Source: Flagellimonas taeanensis (lineage in GTDB: Bacteria > Bacteroidota > Bacteroidia > Flavobacteriales > Flavobacteriaceae). From it: a stretch of 64,000 bases of DNA. The stretch lies in assembly GCF_003584105.1 (NCBI RefSeq), contig NZ_QXFO01000027.1, forward strand, positions 248,001 through 312,000, given 5' to 3'. The notes under the pieces are model-generated. The model did no database searches, was not told the origin of the DNA, and saw only the letters and a list, made by a program, of their open reading frames with translations. This document shows positions 1-8,485 of the stretch, in pieces. Within the stretch, counting starts at the first letter, position 1; each line of letters starts with the position of its first letter. Made by a program: the position numbers and the translations under genes.

Positions 1-1
1 G

Positions 2-718
2 GGCATGGATGAAGATGACCTTTCGAACGGTCTGGAAGATGATGATGAGGCCAGTGCGTTTGTGGTGCCACAGACCACGGACATTTCCATTTCAAAAGAA
101 GTGGACAATCCGTTTCCCAACATCGGGGATGAGGTCGTGTTTACCATCTCCATCACCAATTTGGGTCCCGGTTTGGCATCTAACATCGGTATTGAGGAAC
201 AATTGCCCACTGGGTATAGGTTTGTAAATGCTGAAACCTCATTGGGAATTTTTGAGGCATCTTCAGGATTTTGGGAAATTGAAACGCTCCAGGTATTGGA
301 ATCGGCCACTTTAGAATTGACCGTTGAGGTATTGGACACAAATGATCATGTGAACCGGGCACTATTGTCTTATGTGGACCAATTTGATAGTGATGGTTCC
401 AACGATATCGCCGAAGCTTTTGTGACACCGAGCTGCTTGGTGGTGTACAATGAATTTTCTCCCAATGGGGATGGGGTGAACGATTTTTTTACGATTGATT
501 GTATCTCCCAATACCCTAACAACGTACTCCAAGTGTACAACCGATGGGGAAATATTGTGTTTGAGAAGCGTTCCTACAAGAATGATTGGGACGGAACCCC
601 CAACGGACGGGCCATTATCCAAAAGGAAGATCGACTGCCCGTGGGCACATACTATTATCTACTCGATTTGGGGGATGGATCGGAACCACGAACGGATTGG
701 CTCTACATAAACAGATAG
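2..718 (+). CDS. C-terminal part of a type IX-secreted (type B) surface protein
   Basis: This is a 5'-truncated gene: the frame is open to the window edge, so the methionine at base 5 is probably internal. The visible part holds a DUF11-like Ig-fold segment (about residues 25-130, with 'NLGPGLASN'-type text) followed by a type B sorting domain, the gliding-motility-associated C-terminal domain, from about residue 145 to the end ('NEFSPNGDGVNDFF', 'YNRWGNIVFE'). Such proteins cross the outer membrane by the type IX secretion system and stay at the surface or are released. The PorP/SprF gene starts 1 base after its stop, the usual pairing. The substrate or ligand cannot be told from this fragment. 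Confidence 0.9.
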   Translation, partial: GMDEDDLSNGLEDDDEASAFVVPQTTDISISKEVDNPFPNIGDEVVFTISITNLGPGLASNIGIEEQLPTGYRFVNAETSLGIFEASSGFWEIETLQVLESATLELTVEVLDTNDHVNRALLSYVDQFDSDGSNDIAEAFVTPSCLVVYNEFSPNGDGVNDFFTIDCISQYPNNVLQVYNRWGNIVFEKRSYKNDWDGTPNGRAIIQKEDRLPVGTYYYLLDLGDGSEPRTDWLYINR

Positions 719-719
719 C

Positions 720-1652
720 ATGGGAAGGAAAAAAAATAAGAGAACAGTATTGAGGTATCTGTGCAGTATGGCACTATTGGGAACCATCTTCGTTTCGGCC
801 CAGCAAGATCCGCAGTTCACCCAATACATGTACAACACGATGAGCGTTAACCCCGCTTATGCAGGATCGCAGGGACATCTTACAGCACTTTTGATGCACC
901 GTTCCCAGTGGGTGGGCATCAATGGGGCTCCCAATACACAGGTCTTGGCGGTGGATTCCCCCTTGGAGAACAAGATCGGGGTGGGGGGTGTGCTGGCCCA
1001 CGACGCTTTGGGCCCTTCTTCAGAAATATTCGTGGACGGGAACGTGTCCTATACCATACAGTTGGACAGTACCAATAGACAACTGTCCTTTGGGCTGAAG
1101 TTAGGTGGGAGGATCTTTGATGTTGATTTTTCCAAAGGGCTCATGGAAAATCCCGATATGGCCTTTCAGGACAATGTGAAGAGCAAATTCTTCCCTACCC
1201 TAGGTGCAGGGTTCTATTACCACACGGAAAAGGGATACCTGGGCTTTGCCGTGCCCAATTTCTTTTCGCAAAAACATTACGATGGGGAAGAACAGGAGAT
1301 TGCGGCAGAACGCCTCCACTATTATTGGATCGGGGGGACTTTCATGGACATCACACCAGATGTGGTGCTCAAACCCGCTTTTTTTGTCAAATGGGTACCT
1401 GGTGCGCCTATGATCGCTGATATATCGGCCAGTGCCCTGATCAAAGAGACTTTTACCGTGGGACTCGCCTACAGGTGGGACGATTCGTTTTCTACCTTGT
1501 TGGGAATGCAGATCAATCCCAACCTAAGCGCGGGCTATGCCTATGACCTCACTTCTTCCAATTTGGCAGGCTATACCGGGGGCTCACATGAGATATTCCT
1601 TCGGTATGAGTTCAAATCGCTCCAGAAGCAACTCCAACGACCTACCTTTTAG
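720..1652 (+). CDS. PorP/SprF family type IX secretion membrane protein
   Basis: 310 residues with a signal peptide (about 1-28, ending ...VSAQ) and the family's early signature 'QDPQFTQYMYNTMSVNPAYAGS'-like text, followed by beta-barrel-style strands ending in an aromatic C-terminus. PorP/SprF proteins are outer-membrane partners of type B sorted proteins and help deliver or anchor them. The gene begins one base after the stop of the upstream type B protein, so the two are very likely co-transcribed and work as a pair. A second PorP/SprF in this window (8486-9436) is paired with another type B protein in the same way. Family assignment is firm; the specific partner is inferred from position. 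Confidence 0.93.
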   Translation: MGRKKNKRTVLRYLCSMALLGTIFVSAQQDPQFTQYMYNTMSVNPAYAGSQGHLTALLMHRSQWVGINGAPNTQVLAVDSPLENKIGVGGVLAHDALGPSSEIFVDGNVSYTIQLDSTNRQLSFGLKLGGRIFDVDFSKGLMENPDMAFQDNVKSKFFPTLGAGFYYHTEKGYLGFAVPNFFSQKHYDGEEQEIAAERLHYYWIGGTFMDITPDVVLKPAFFVKWVPGAPMIADISASALIKETFTVGLAYRWDDSFSTLLGMQINPNLSAGYAYDLTSSNLAGYTGGSHEIFLRYEFKSLQKQLQRPTF

Positions 1653-1717
1653 GGTCAGGTCCATTCGGAATAGTCATTATCTTTATGGTATCAATACAGA
1701 AAGATTGAAAAGATGTT

Positions 1718-2299
1718 ATGGAAAGAAATGAACTGTACCCGATTTTCTTGAAGGTCTCCCAATTGAACGTGCTCATCGTTGGTGGGGGAAACGTGGGTCT
1801 GGAAAAACTGACCTTTTTGCTCAAGTCCAGTCCCAATGCCCAAGTGCAGATGGTGGCGTTGGAATTTCTGCCCGAAACTGTGGAATTGGCCCAAAAGCAT
1901 GATGTGGAAATGGTTCAAGAAGCTTACCACAAACAATTTTTGGAAGGAAAGCACATGGTCATTGCCTGTACGGACAAACCTGAGGTCAATGAACAGGTAT
2001 ATCACGATTGTAGGGAAAGGAGCATTTTGGTAAATGTGGCGGACAATCCGCCCTTCTGTGATTTTTACATGGGCGGGATCGTGACCAAGGGCAATGTAAA
2101 GGTGGCCATATCCACCAATGGGAAATCCCCCACAACAGCCAAAAGGCTCCGCCAGTTTTTTGAGGATGTCCTTCCCGAGGATATCGATGACTTGGTGAAA
2201 AACCTCAACGAATACCGAAAGACCTTGAAGGGCAGCTTTGAAGAAAAAGTGGAAGCCTTGAATGAGTTTACCAAGGGATTGATCGACAAAAAGGAGTAG
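1718..2299 (+). CDS. Precorrin-2 dehydrogenase / sirohydrochlorin ferrochelatase-like protein
   Basis: 193 residues, the length of the stand-alone N-terminal half of siroheme synthase (CysG-B/Met8/SirC type). An N-terminal Rossmann motif 'VGGGNVGLEK' (residues about 21-30) binds NAD. 'CTDKPEVN' (about 83-90), 'NVADNPPFCDF' (about 107-117) and 'ISTNGKSPTTAKRLR' (about 134-148) are family blocks. The family oxidises precorrin-2 to sirohydrochlorin, and some members insert Fe2+ to give siroheme for sulfite or nitrite reductases. The uroporphyrinogen methyltransferase half is absent here and no sulfate-assimilation genes are visible downstream; they may lie elsewhere. It ends 17 bp from the convergent LytTR gene. 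Confidence 0.88.
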   Translation: MERNELYPIFLKVSQLNVLIVGGGNVGLEKLTFLLKSSPNAQVQMVALEFLPETVELAQKHDVEMVQEAYHKQFLEGKHMVIACTDKPEVNEQVYHDCRERSILVNVADNPPFCDFYMGGIVTKGNVKVAISTNGKSPTTAKRLRQFFEDVLPEDIDDLVKNLNEYRKTLKGSFEEKVEALNEFTKGLIDKKE

Positions 2300-2316
2300 A
2301 TGCCCCCCCACTTTAT

Positions 2317-3069
2317 TTACAGCCGCTTCATAGCCTCGAAAAGCTCATCTTTTTTCCGGGATGAAATGTTCACTTCCAGATCGTTGGTCATGATCAGATA
2401 GCCCCCATCTGCCTTCATGTATTTTTTTACCTCACGCAAATTGATCACATAGCTGTTGTGTACCCTCATGAACTGGTGTTCTCCGAGCAGGTTCTCATAT
2501 TCCTTCAGGTGCTTGCTCACCAAATGGGTGCTGCCGTCCTTTAGGATAAAACAGGTGTAAGAACCGTCCGCCTTGCAGGCAACCACATCCTCAATGGCTA
2601 TAAACTCCATTCCCAAGGTCGTTGCCAGACAGATTTTTTCCGGCCTCACGTCCCCTCGTGAAATGTTCTGCATCAAAGTGTCCAATTGTTCCCTGTAGAT
2701 GTTGGTGTCCCTTCGGGTCCTTGCCTTTTTTACGGCTTCTTGCAACTCGTCAAGGTCTATGGGTTTCAACAGATAGTCGAGTGAACTGAATTTTATGGCC
2801 TTGATGGCATACTGTTCAAAGGCGGTCGTAAAGATGACCTCAAAGTCGGGGTCCTTGATTTGGTTGAGTACGTCAAAGCCCACACCGGATTTGAGTTCAA
2901 TATCGAGAAAAACGACATCGGGGCTATAAACGGACAGCACCTTGACGCCTTCCTCCACTGAACTTGCCATGGCGATGACCTTGACGTCTTTACAAAATTC
3001 TTCGAGCATGGATTTGAGTGTTTCCCTGCTGTGCTTCTCATCTTCAATTATTACTGCTTTTAGGACCAT
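2317..3069 (-). CDS. LytTR-family response regulator (proposed regulator of the 5.7-16.3 kb sites)
   Basis: 250 residues. An N-terminal receiver domain has acidic residues at 9-10 ('IIEDE'), a phospho-acceptor Asp near 56 ('VVFLDIEL') and the conserved Lys-Pro near 106 ('LLKPIDLDEL'). A C-terminal LytTR DNA-binding domain (about 140-250) includes 'FMRVHNSYVINLREVKKY'. LytTR proteins bind direct repeats spaced by two helical turns. The gene lies 10 bp downstream of a 7TM histidine kinase gene, so they form one two-component operon. Direct repeats spaced exactly 21 bp occur at five nearby loci (see the regulatory entries). That this protein binds them is inference from family and location; another LytTR protein at 22946-23668 is the alternative. 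Confidence 0.93.
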   Translation of the reverse strand: MVLKAVIIEDEKHSRETLKSMLEEFCKDVKVIAMASSVEEGVKVLSVYSPDVVFLDIELKSGVGFDVLNQIKDPDFEVIFTTAFEQYAIKAIKFSSLDYLLKPIDLDELQEAVKKARTRRDTNIYREQLDTLMQNISRGDVRPEKICLATTLGMEFIAIEDVVACKADGSYTCFILKDGSTHLVSKHLKEYENLLGEHQFMRVHNSYVINLREVKKYMKADGGYLIMTNDLEVNISSRKKDELFEAMKRL

Positions 3070-3079
3070 TGGGTTATTT

Positions 3080-5014
3080 TTAGGGGTTAGATACTATTCT
3101 TATGATGATTTTGGTTCCGGACGGATGGCTTTCTGAATCATATTTGTCAATGATTTCCATAGTGTTCTTCTTTCCGTTTGGCATATGGAGCATGTTCAAT
3201 CTTTTTTCGGTGATCTGCATACCCCTGGATTTCCCATGGGTCTTGGTGGCTCCGGTGGCATGCCTTCCAATGCCATTGTCCTCAATTTCGATGACACAGA
3301 AGTCATCTTTCTTTTTAAAGCGAAGAGAAAGGGTTCTGTTCCCTTCTTTTTTGCCCGCAAGCCCATGGATTATGGCATTCTCTACTAAGGGCTGGATGAG
3401 CATCAAGGGAATTTCCACTTGGTCCGTATCCAGTTCCTCGTCAATATGGATAGTGTATTCGAAACTGTTGTCGAATCGCAATGATTCCAGTTCCAGATAG
3501 GAGCGAAGCAGCTCTATCTCCTCGGTAAGGGTCACTAAGACCTCATGTGAACTTTCAAGGACGTTTCGGACAATCTTGCCAAATTTTGACAGATATTTCA
3601 ATGCCGACAACTTATCGTCCTTAAGAATCAAATGCTGTATGGAATTCAAGGAATTGAAGATAAAGTGCGGATTCATTTGAGCCCGGAGTGTGTTGGTCTC
3701 CTTCATTGAAACCTCTTGCTGGAGTATTAGTTTGGCCTCATATTCCTGTTTGATCTTATAGGCAAGGGCCAGGGAAAAGATGATTATCTCCAATGTAGAC
3801 CCAATGATCATGTAATATTTGCGAACAGTGAACATATAAAGCAATGCACCTGTCATATAGATAAAGGAACCTGTGACTATGAAAATGGCCAGTCTGTCCT
3901 TTGCTTTGAACAAAAGATAGCTCATGGAAAAGATGCCGAACAGGGTCATCAAGAGTCTTTGCAGATTCAAGGTCACGTTGCTTATTGTGTATTCACCAGA
4001 ATAAAAGGAATAAGTGTACAATAAAATCAATAATAGCAAAAGAACCACAATTGCTTGCATGGCCATATGAAGCTTTGGATATATTTTTTTGGTGTTCAGG
4101 TAGTACATGGCAAAAAGCACATAAAAAAAGTTGATGAGGATTTGGGAGACAACAACGCTCCAATACCCAAACAAAGAACCGATAAAGGACTGATACTCTG
4201 GAAAAAAGAAGCGAACAAGAAAAAAGGCCGAAAAGAATATGTACAGTGCATAGCATAAAAACTCAGCTTTTTTTGTGTAGGAAAAGATAATGAGAAAGGT
4301 CAGGAAGAAAATGAGGCAGGCACCTAAGTATACATGGTCCATGATGACCTTATTAAGGTCATTGTCCGTATAATAATCTGTATAAAAGCGATTGGCTTTT
4401 TCTGAAAGATACTCAAATCTGGGAGCACGACTGTAAGGCTCGACGACCTCTACTTTCAAGTATAGATACCTTTGATCGATAAGGTATTGCTTTTTAAAGG
4501 AGACACCCTGAAGATGGACCAGGGACTTGTTTTTTTCAATTTTGTTGAAATGGCCGAATGCCCTATGCTCTATGTGTCCATCTTTTTGATAGTACATAGA
4601 GGCCTTACTATAGTTCAAGGTACGTAGGCGCCAGGATTCCTGTGTGCCTAGAGTATCAAGTTCATCGATAAAATCCAGTTTTACCCAATAAGTGGCGTTT
4701 ACATCGTTGAATCTCCATGATTCATCGGCGATGAATAGGGAATCGCTGCTCAAAAGTTCGTCGATTCCCAAATCCAGGTCGTTTACTTTCAATATTGAAA
4801 AAGGCACGTTCTTGGTTTTCCTGTCCATTTCCACAGTCTGGGCAAACAGAGATGTTGTGCCCAATGAGTACATGAGGCAGCATGTGAGAAGAGAAAGGAA
4901 CCTTATTGCTTTTTGTTTCCAAGCCGGATTGTCTGAGATACATTTTTCACCCAATCCAGTAGATGGACTACAAAGTATGCTTTTAAAGAAGGATATGATT
5001 GCACCGACGACCAT
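3080..5014 (-). CDS. 7TM sensor histidine kinase (7TMR-DISM / LytS-type kinase)
   Basis: 644 residues. Order: signal-like segment near residues 35-60 (ending ...TTSLFAQ), an extracytoplasmic 7TMR-DISM sensing region (about 65-215), seven closely spaced hydrophobic helices (about 225-415), then a His_kinase domain with the phospho-acceptor block 'AQMNPHFIFNSLNS', followed by a HATPase region with 'LVENAIIHGL' and 'IEDNGIGR'. Such kinases phosphorylate LytTR regulators, and the partner gene follows by 10 bp. The 30-odd residues before the signal-like segment make the exact start uncertain. The 917-bp space upstream is not clearly coding. The signal sensed is unknown; the sensing domain is a carbohydrate-binding-like fold in the family. 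Confidence 0.92.
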   Translation of the reverse strand: MVVGAIISFFKSILCSPSTGLGEKCISDNPAWKQKAIRFLSLLTCCLMYSLGTTSLFAQTVEMDRKTKNVPFSILKVNDLDLGIDELLSSDSLFIADESWRFNDVNATYWVKLDFIDELDTLGTQESWRLRTLNYSKASMYYQKDGHIEHRAFGHFNKIEKNKSLVHLQGVSFKKQYLIDQRYLYLKVEVVEPYSRAPRFEYLSEKANRFYTDYYTDNDLNKVIMDHVYLGACLIFFLTFLIIFSYTKKAEFLCYALYIFFSAFFLVRFFFPEYQSFIGSLFGYWSVVVSQILINFFYVLFAMYYLNTKKIYPKLHMAMQAIVVLLLLLILLYTYSFYSGEYTISNVTLNLQRLLMTLFGIFSMSYLLFKAKDRLAIFIVTGSFIYMTGALLYMFTVRKYYMIIGSTLEIIIFSLALAYKIKQEYEAKLILQQEVSMKETNTLRAQMNPHFIFNSLNSIQHLILKDDKLSALKYLSKFGKIVRNVLESSHEVLVTLTEEIELLRSYLELESLRFDNSFEYTIHIDEELDTDQVEIPLMLIQPLVENAIIHGLAGKKEGNRTLSLRFKKKDDFCVIEIEDNGIGRHATGATKTHGKSRGMQITEKRLNMLHMPNGKKNTMEIIDKYDSESHPSGTKIIIRIVSNP

Positions 5015-5511
5015 TGAAAAGAAATTTCTTAAAGGATTTTTCCTGTTAAACTTGAAAGAATATGATTATTTATTATATTTGTTCCATATTGGATACGGAT
5101 ATCCTTTGGTGAAGGAACTTCTTTCAAGAACATTGAACTAGAGGAATAGTTCATAAAGCCGTCGATTAAAGTCAACAATATTTTGTTTTGCAGATCATTT
5201 GGAAACTTCAATAGGTTTTCCATGGTATCTGTGTGATTTATTGATGGCCACTTATGAAGGACAAAAAACAATGGTTTGATTTTTGACCAAAGCAACCAAT
5301 ATAATACCAATGAAAATCCATATGATTCCCTTCAAGAAGAAGGTTGATTCCTTGATGGATTAAATTACAATTTTTTTTTGGGGGGAAGTTTATAAATTTA
5401 TTTGGCTTGGAGTGTTTTTTGATAAAAAGAAGCCAACAGGATGGGGTTATCATAAATTCGATTTTTTGTACTTTGGATTTGTCCAAAGCGAACCACCTTT
5501 CAAAGCATAAA
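5015..5511. other. AT-rich spacer upstream of the kinase gene
   Basis: About 500 bp with no gene I can support. A leftward 64-codon frame (start about 5223, stop 5029) ends 15 bp before the kinase start and might be a small operon member, but it has no recognisable motif or signal peptide. There is a short perfect hairpin at 5471-5488 (CTTTGGA arms) without a U-tract, so it is not a clear terminator. A run of nine T's lies near 5371-5380. Confidence 0.4.
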
Positions 5512-5724
5512 TTAACTCACCACTTTCTTTCCATTATACAACTGTGTGCAGCATAACCCCATACTAGCTCTCAGCTTTCTAGGAATTACTGATGGTGAGT
5601 TTCTTTTCAATAGCTTGAATCCAAAATCGACCTTGGGATCAGCTACATAAAAACTATGGGACTGCACGATCTTCATAGCCAGAACTGAAGAAATGGGCAT
5701 AAATGTCCGTGTGCAGCCCAACAT
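5512..5724 (-). CDS. Possible small protein (70 aa) under a three-repeat LytTR-type site
   Basis: A 70-codon frame with an ATG at 5724, a purine-rich leader just before it, and no recognised domain, signal peptide or membrane segment. On length alone I would reject it. What speaks for it is position: a TAGATTTA box (5754 to 5747 on the minus strand, one base off TAnnTTTG) lies upstream, and 30 bp further upstream begins a set of three 21-bp-spaced repeats matching the sites found elsewhere in the region. The transcript would start near 5740 and this is its first frame. It could equally be a non-coding transcript. Confidence 0.3.
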   Translation of the reverse strand: MLGCTRTFMPISSVLAMKIVQSHSFYVADPKVDFGFKLLKRNSPSVIPRKLRASMGLCCTQLYNGKKVVS

Positions 5725-5746
5725 CTTTTCCTTTCTTTTCCTTTGG

Positions 5747-5754
5747 TAAATCTA
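5747..5754 (-). promoter_or_regulatory. TAnnTTTG-like -7 box (site E transcript)
   Basis: Minus strand TAGATTTA, 7 of 8 positions of the Bacteroidota -7 consensus. It starts 30 bp from the proximal repeat of site E, the same geometry as at sites C and D. Confidence 0.5.
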
Positions 5755-5783
5755 CCTTTGTTCAATGAATAATTATGGTTCAA

Positions 5784-5836
5784 TTTGACGTAGCTATGGT
5801 TTGGGTTTATGGATGGTCCATTTGGGTTTACGGATG
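5784..5836 (-). promoter_or_regulatory. Site E: three direct repeats at 21-bp spacing (candidate LytTR operator)
   Basis: Read on the plus strand, 11-mers begin at 5784 (TTTGACGTAGC), 5805 (GTTTATGGATG) and 5826 (GTTTACGGATG), each exactly 21 bp apart. They are weaker matches to ATTGACGGATG than the other sites, but the phasing and the distance to the -7 box agree. It would control leftward transcription into 5724-5512. Confidence 0.55.
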
Positions 5837-5931
5837 AGATTACAAGGGTCAATAAGTTATACTTTAAAGTGGGATTCCCATAGGGGTTAGATCCCACTTT
5901 AACTAACATGAACACTAAAGACACATATGTT

Positions 5932-6609
5932 TTATCCAACAGAACGAAGCTCGTGGCCATGGCTGGGTACGGGGGATAAGGCTTTCTGGAGAACCTTTCT
6001 CGGTCTTTTGCTCTTGCCCCTGGCTATAAAATGCCCTTTGAAATCTATGGTTGCTATATTGCTGAAGTAGCCCAACATATCCTCATAATCATGGATGTTT
6101 ATTCCAGCCTTGTTAAGACCTTTGTGTATTGGGGATACATCAGGTTTTGTCCCCCAGTCACCATATATCCTTTTGTCCTTTGATTTTATGATCAGGATCT
6201 TGAGCTTGCTCAGATGCCAAGCGGGCACATAAAAGTTGGAAACACCATCGTTAAGGGACTTGAAAGTGACATAGATCTTGCCCACATTTTTGTAGACACT
6301 TGCCCTATATCCCAATTGGGAATTGTTCAAGGGTAATTTCAGACAGCTGTTCTCCGATTCCAAATAGAACAAAATGGGATTGTTATACAGCACTTCTTCC
6401 GTGATTTGTGGAACATCCAAACTAAAGGACCAGCCAGGGAGTTGCTCTCGAATATCAAAAGACAATAATTCCACAGTATTGGATGGCATGGTATGTTTAG
6501 GGTCCATATCCCTATCCGTTATTGAAGTGGACTTATTGAAAAGGTAAATGGGGTAGCCAATAATGATAGTGGCACAAATAAGGGTCCATAAAATGGTCAA
6601 AGACAGCAT
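5932..6609 (-). CDS. Hypothetical single-pass membrane or secreted protein (225 aa), below a LytTR-type site
   Basis: I do not recognise this family. There is one N-terminal hydrophobic segment (about residues 3-22, 'LTILWTLICATIIIGYPIYL'), which should anchor the protein in the inner membrane or act as an uncleaved signal, and then a soluble mixed alpha/beta region with Tyr/Ser-rich strands and a basic tail (RGKSKRPRKVLQK). No catalytic motif is evident. The ATG at 6609 is followed directly by the hydrophobic segment, which supports the start. Two perfect 11-bp repeats 21 bp apart lie 79 bp upstream, so it is probably regulated together with the adhesin and OmpA genes; a role at the cell envelope is inference. 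Confidence 0.75.
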   Translation of the reverse strand: MLSLTILWTLICATIIIGYPIYLFNKSTSITDRDMDPKHTMPSNTVELLSFDIREQLPGWSFSLDVPQITEEVLYNNPILFYLESENSCLKLPLNNSQLGYRASVYKNVGKIYVTFKSLNDGVSNFYVPAWHLSKLKILIIKSKDKRIYGDWGTKPDVSPIHKGLNKAGINIHDYEDMLGYFSNIATIDFKGHFIARGKSKRPRKVLQKALSPVPSHGHELRSVG

Positions 6610-6687
6610 GATCGATTTGTTTAGATTACAACTTGGGAACTTTTACATGATCTAAATAACAAATTAAAATGACGCCATATTTGTCCA

Positions 6688-6719
6688 ATTGACGGATGCA
6701 GGCTATGAATTGACGGATG
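6688..6719 (-). promoter_or_regulatory. Site A: two perfect direct repeats at 21-bp spacing (candidate LytTR operator)
   Basis: ATTGACGGATG occurs identically at 6688-6698 and 6709-6719 (plus-strand reading), 21 bp start to start. The pair lies 79 bp upstream of the leftward gene starting at 6609. At the position expected from the other sites the minus strand reads TTATTTAG (6659 to 6652), a weak -7 box; TTAATTTG (6667 to 6660) is a better match but 9 bp closer. Confidence 0.75.
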
Positions 6720-6892
6720 AAAAATGAACGATAAAGTGCAAATTTTCATCGGTGAAAAACATGGGTCAAGTGTCATTTTTTGGGTTTCACCATAAAAAAC
6801 CGGAAAGAAAGCACGTCTTCCGCCAAGACCATAGGGACATTTTCCATATCCAAAAGGCAAAAACCTAGATTCCGTGCTCAAAAATGACATGT

Positions 6893-7279
6893 TCATGCCT
6901 TTGTTCCTTTACCTGTAGAGACATCGTCCAATTGTCCTATTACGGCCATTACATCATAGTTTGCAATTTTCCTGGTACTGTAATTTCTTTTGATATGGTT
7001 GATATAGGTGTGGATTTCCAGCGTATAGTAGTTCTCGAGCTCAAAAATGGGATCCTTTACAATTTCAAGGCTTTCGTCCGCTTTCATCTTACCATATGAC
7101 CTTGCATGGTAAACTATTTTGTGACTGTTGTTCTCGGGATCCATCCACTCTATGGTAACCTCTATAAAGTCATCCATCCTTTCCCTGAGTTTGTAGGTGG
7201 CTTGTTTGGGGATCTTTCCAAATTCATATTCAGATTTAACAAGATCCAAAATCCATTTTTCAAGAAAATTTCCTTTCAT
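6893..7279 (-). CDS. Hypothetical protein (128 aa), cytoplasmic
   Basis: Family not recognised. The product is rich in charged and aromatic residues ('KIPKQATYKLRERMDDFIEVTIEWMDPENN'-region at about 22-52, mostly beta-strand-like) and has no signal peptide or membrane helix. It starts at a good ATG (7279) and has the codon character of its neighbours. It stands alone on the minus strand between the adhesin operon (ends 7472) and the site-A gene, with 190 bp upstream and 283 bp downstream free of genes. It could be co-transcribed with the adhesin operon since no clear leftward terminator separates them. Confidence 0.65.
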   Translation of the reverse strand: MKGNFLEKWILDLVKSEYEFGKIPKQATYKLRERMDDFIEVTIEWMDPENNSHKIVYHARSYGKMKADESLEIVKDPIFELENYYTLEIHTYINHIKRNYSTRKIANYDVMAVIGQLDDVSTGKGTKA

Positions 7280-7471
7280 CGTCGATTAATTTTATTTAGG
7301 TGTTCTGATTTGGGCCCGTTTCCGGGTTTTTGGTTCAAATTTTTTTTTGAGGATGAAAATTGGTCTCCTGATAACCTCCCAGATAAATAATGGGAACGGG
7401 GCATTAGTGTACAGGATGTTTTGAGCTCCTAGGGAGCCATGTTTATAGAGGTTGATATGGTTCGAAAAATT

Positions 7472-8485
7472 TTATTTTTCCATGTGCAATTTTTCTTTGA
7501 ACCAAGCCATGGTTCTTTCCCGTGCCAAAGCACTTTGTCCGTTGTCATCAAAATCGAACCCATGGCCAGCTCCCTCATATAGGTTGAGCTCTACGGGATC
7601 GCCTTTTTGTTTGAGGACATTGAACATGCACAACGTATTCTCGGTCAATTCATCTACCTCTGGAATTTGGTACAGCATTGGGGCGTAAATCCTGTAGATG
7701 TTCCCTTCCAAAGCGTTGGGACCACATATTGCGGAACCCCAATAATCATACCCTCCCGAACCGCCATAATAGAACACGCCAGCTGCAAACCCGACATCTG
7801 GTCTTGGTTCTGGGGACAAAACTCCTGAAGATTCGTCATATTCCTTCCCATTAAAATTCTGTGTCCATTCCCAATCATTGGGTGTTTTGTCCGTATCATA
7901 TAATGTGGAAGCTACTGCGGTTGCACCATCTGAAAAGCCCAATATGCCTATATCAGATGGACGAACAATGGCATCTCCATCGGTATACTTTAGATTTTGC
8001 AGCAAAGCAAGGGCCGCATTGGCGTCGCGAGAGCGTATAAATTGGGAGCTTATTTTAAAATTATCCGGTGCTGTTGTCCACTTCCCCGTCCTTGTTGAAA
8101 TCCCACGCCCGGAATAGCTGTCCACAAAAGCACCGATAATGCAATGCTCATCAAACAGGTCACGCCATTCATTGAACTGCCCTGACATTGTTCCTTTGTC
8201 GGGGTCATGGTTTGCCCACATCCCATCAGATCCGTGCATGACCACGATGGCCGGATAACTATTCTCACCACAGCCCTTTGGAATTGAAAGGTATATAGGA
8301 ATTTTGTCATTGCCCACGACCGCATACACGATGGTATCCAATGTCGAGGAAGGTATCACGGCCTTGCCATTTTCTGGTGTGTCGATACCATCTTCACTGC
8401 AGGCTGAGAGTAATAATACAAGGATGAAAAATACAGTTAGGTTGATTTTGCGCAATGATTTGGGAATTGTTTTCATAGTTCTCAT
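7472..8485 (-). CDS. Dienelactone-hydrolase-like alpha/beta hydrolase lipoprotein
   Basis: 337 residues. The N-terminus is a lipoprotein signal with lipobox 'LLLSAC' (Cys about residue 29) followed by acidic residues. The rest fits an alpha/beta hydrolase of the dienelactone hydrolase superfamily: 'AIVVMHGSDG' (oxyanion region), nucleophile elbow 'GILGFSDGA' (Ser), and a late 'GAGHGFDF' carrying the catalytic His. The likely role is esterase or acyl hydrolase activity in the envelope; the substrate is unknown. Its ATG directly abuts the PorP/SprF stop, so it is the last gene of the adhesin-PorP-hydrolase operon. A start at the second Met (8476) is possible. Confidence 0.85.
   Translation of the reverse strand: MRTMKTIPKSLRKINLTVFFILVLLLSACSEDGIDTPENGKAVIPSSTLDTIVYAVVGNDKIPIYLSIPKGCGENSYPAIVVMHGSDGMWANHDPDKGTMSGQFNEWRDLFDEHCIIGAFVDSYSGRGISTRTGKWTTAPDNFKISSQFIRSRDANAALALLQNLKYTDGDAIVRPSDIGILGFSDGATAVASTLYDTDKTPNDWEWTQNFNGKEYDESSGVLSPEPRPDVGFAAGVFYYGGSGGYDYWGSAICGPNALEGNIYRIYAPMLYQIPEVDELTENTLCMFNVLKQKGDPVELNLYEGAGHGFDFDDNGQSALARERTMAWFKEKLHMEK

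Noticed and set aside
3118-3127. Single GACGGATGG match inside the kinase gene (and another near 59208 in the TonB receptor)
   Set aside because: No second copy at 21 bp and inside coding sequence, so treated as chance matches to the LytTR-type motif.
5071-5092. Plus-strand TATATTTG context very similar to the blaI promoter (TTATATTTGTTCCATATTG)
   Set aside because: It points into antisense sequence with no gene on that strand and lacks the AACTAA/TTAGTT operators; probably chance in AT-rich DNA.
5029-5486. Leftward frames of 93 and 82 codons upstream of the kinase gene
   Set aside because: AT-rich, no motif, no conserved start context. A shorter frame from about 5223 is mentioned but not supported.
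6621-6896. Leftward 91-codon frame
   Set aside because: It runs through the site-A repeats, has no family resemblance, and its composition looks non-coding.
7306-7331. CCCG/CGGG hairpin followed by T's on the plus strand
   Set aside because: The stem is only 4-5 bp and no rightward gene ends there.
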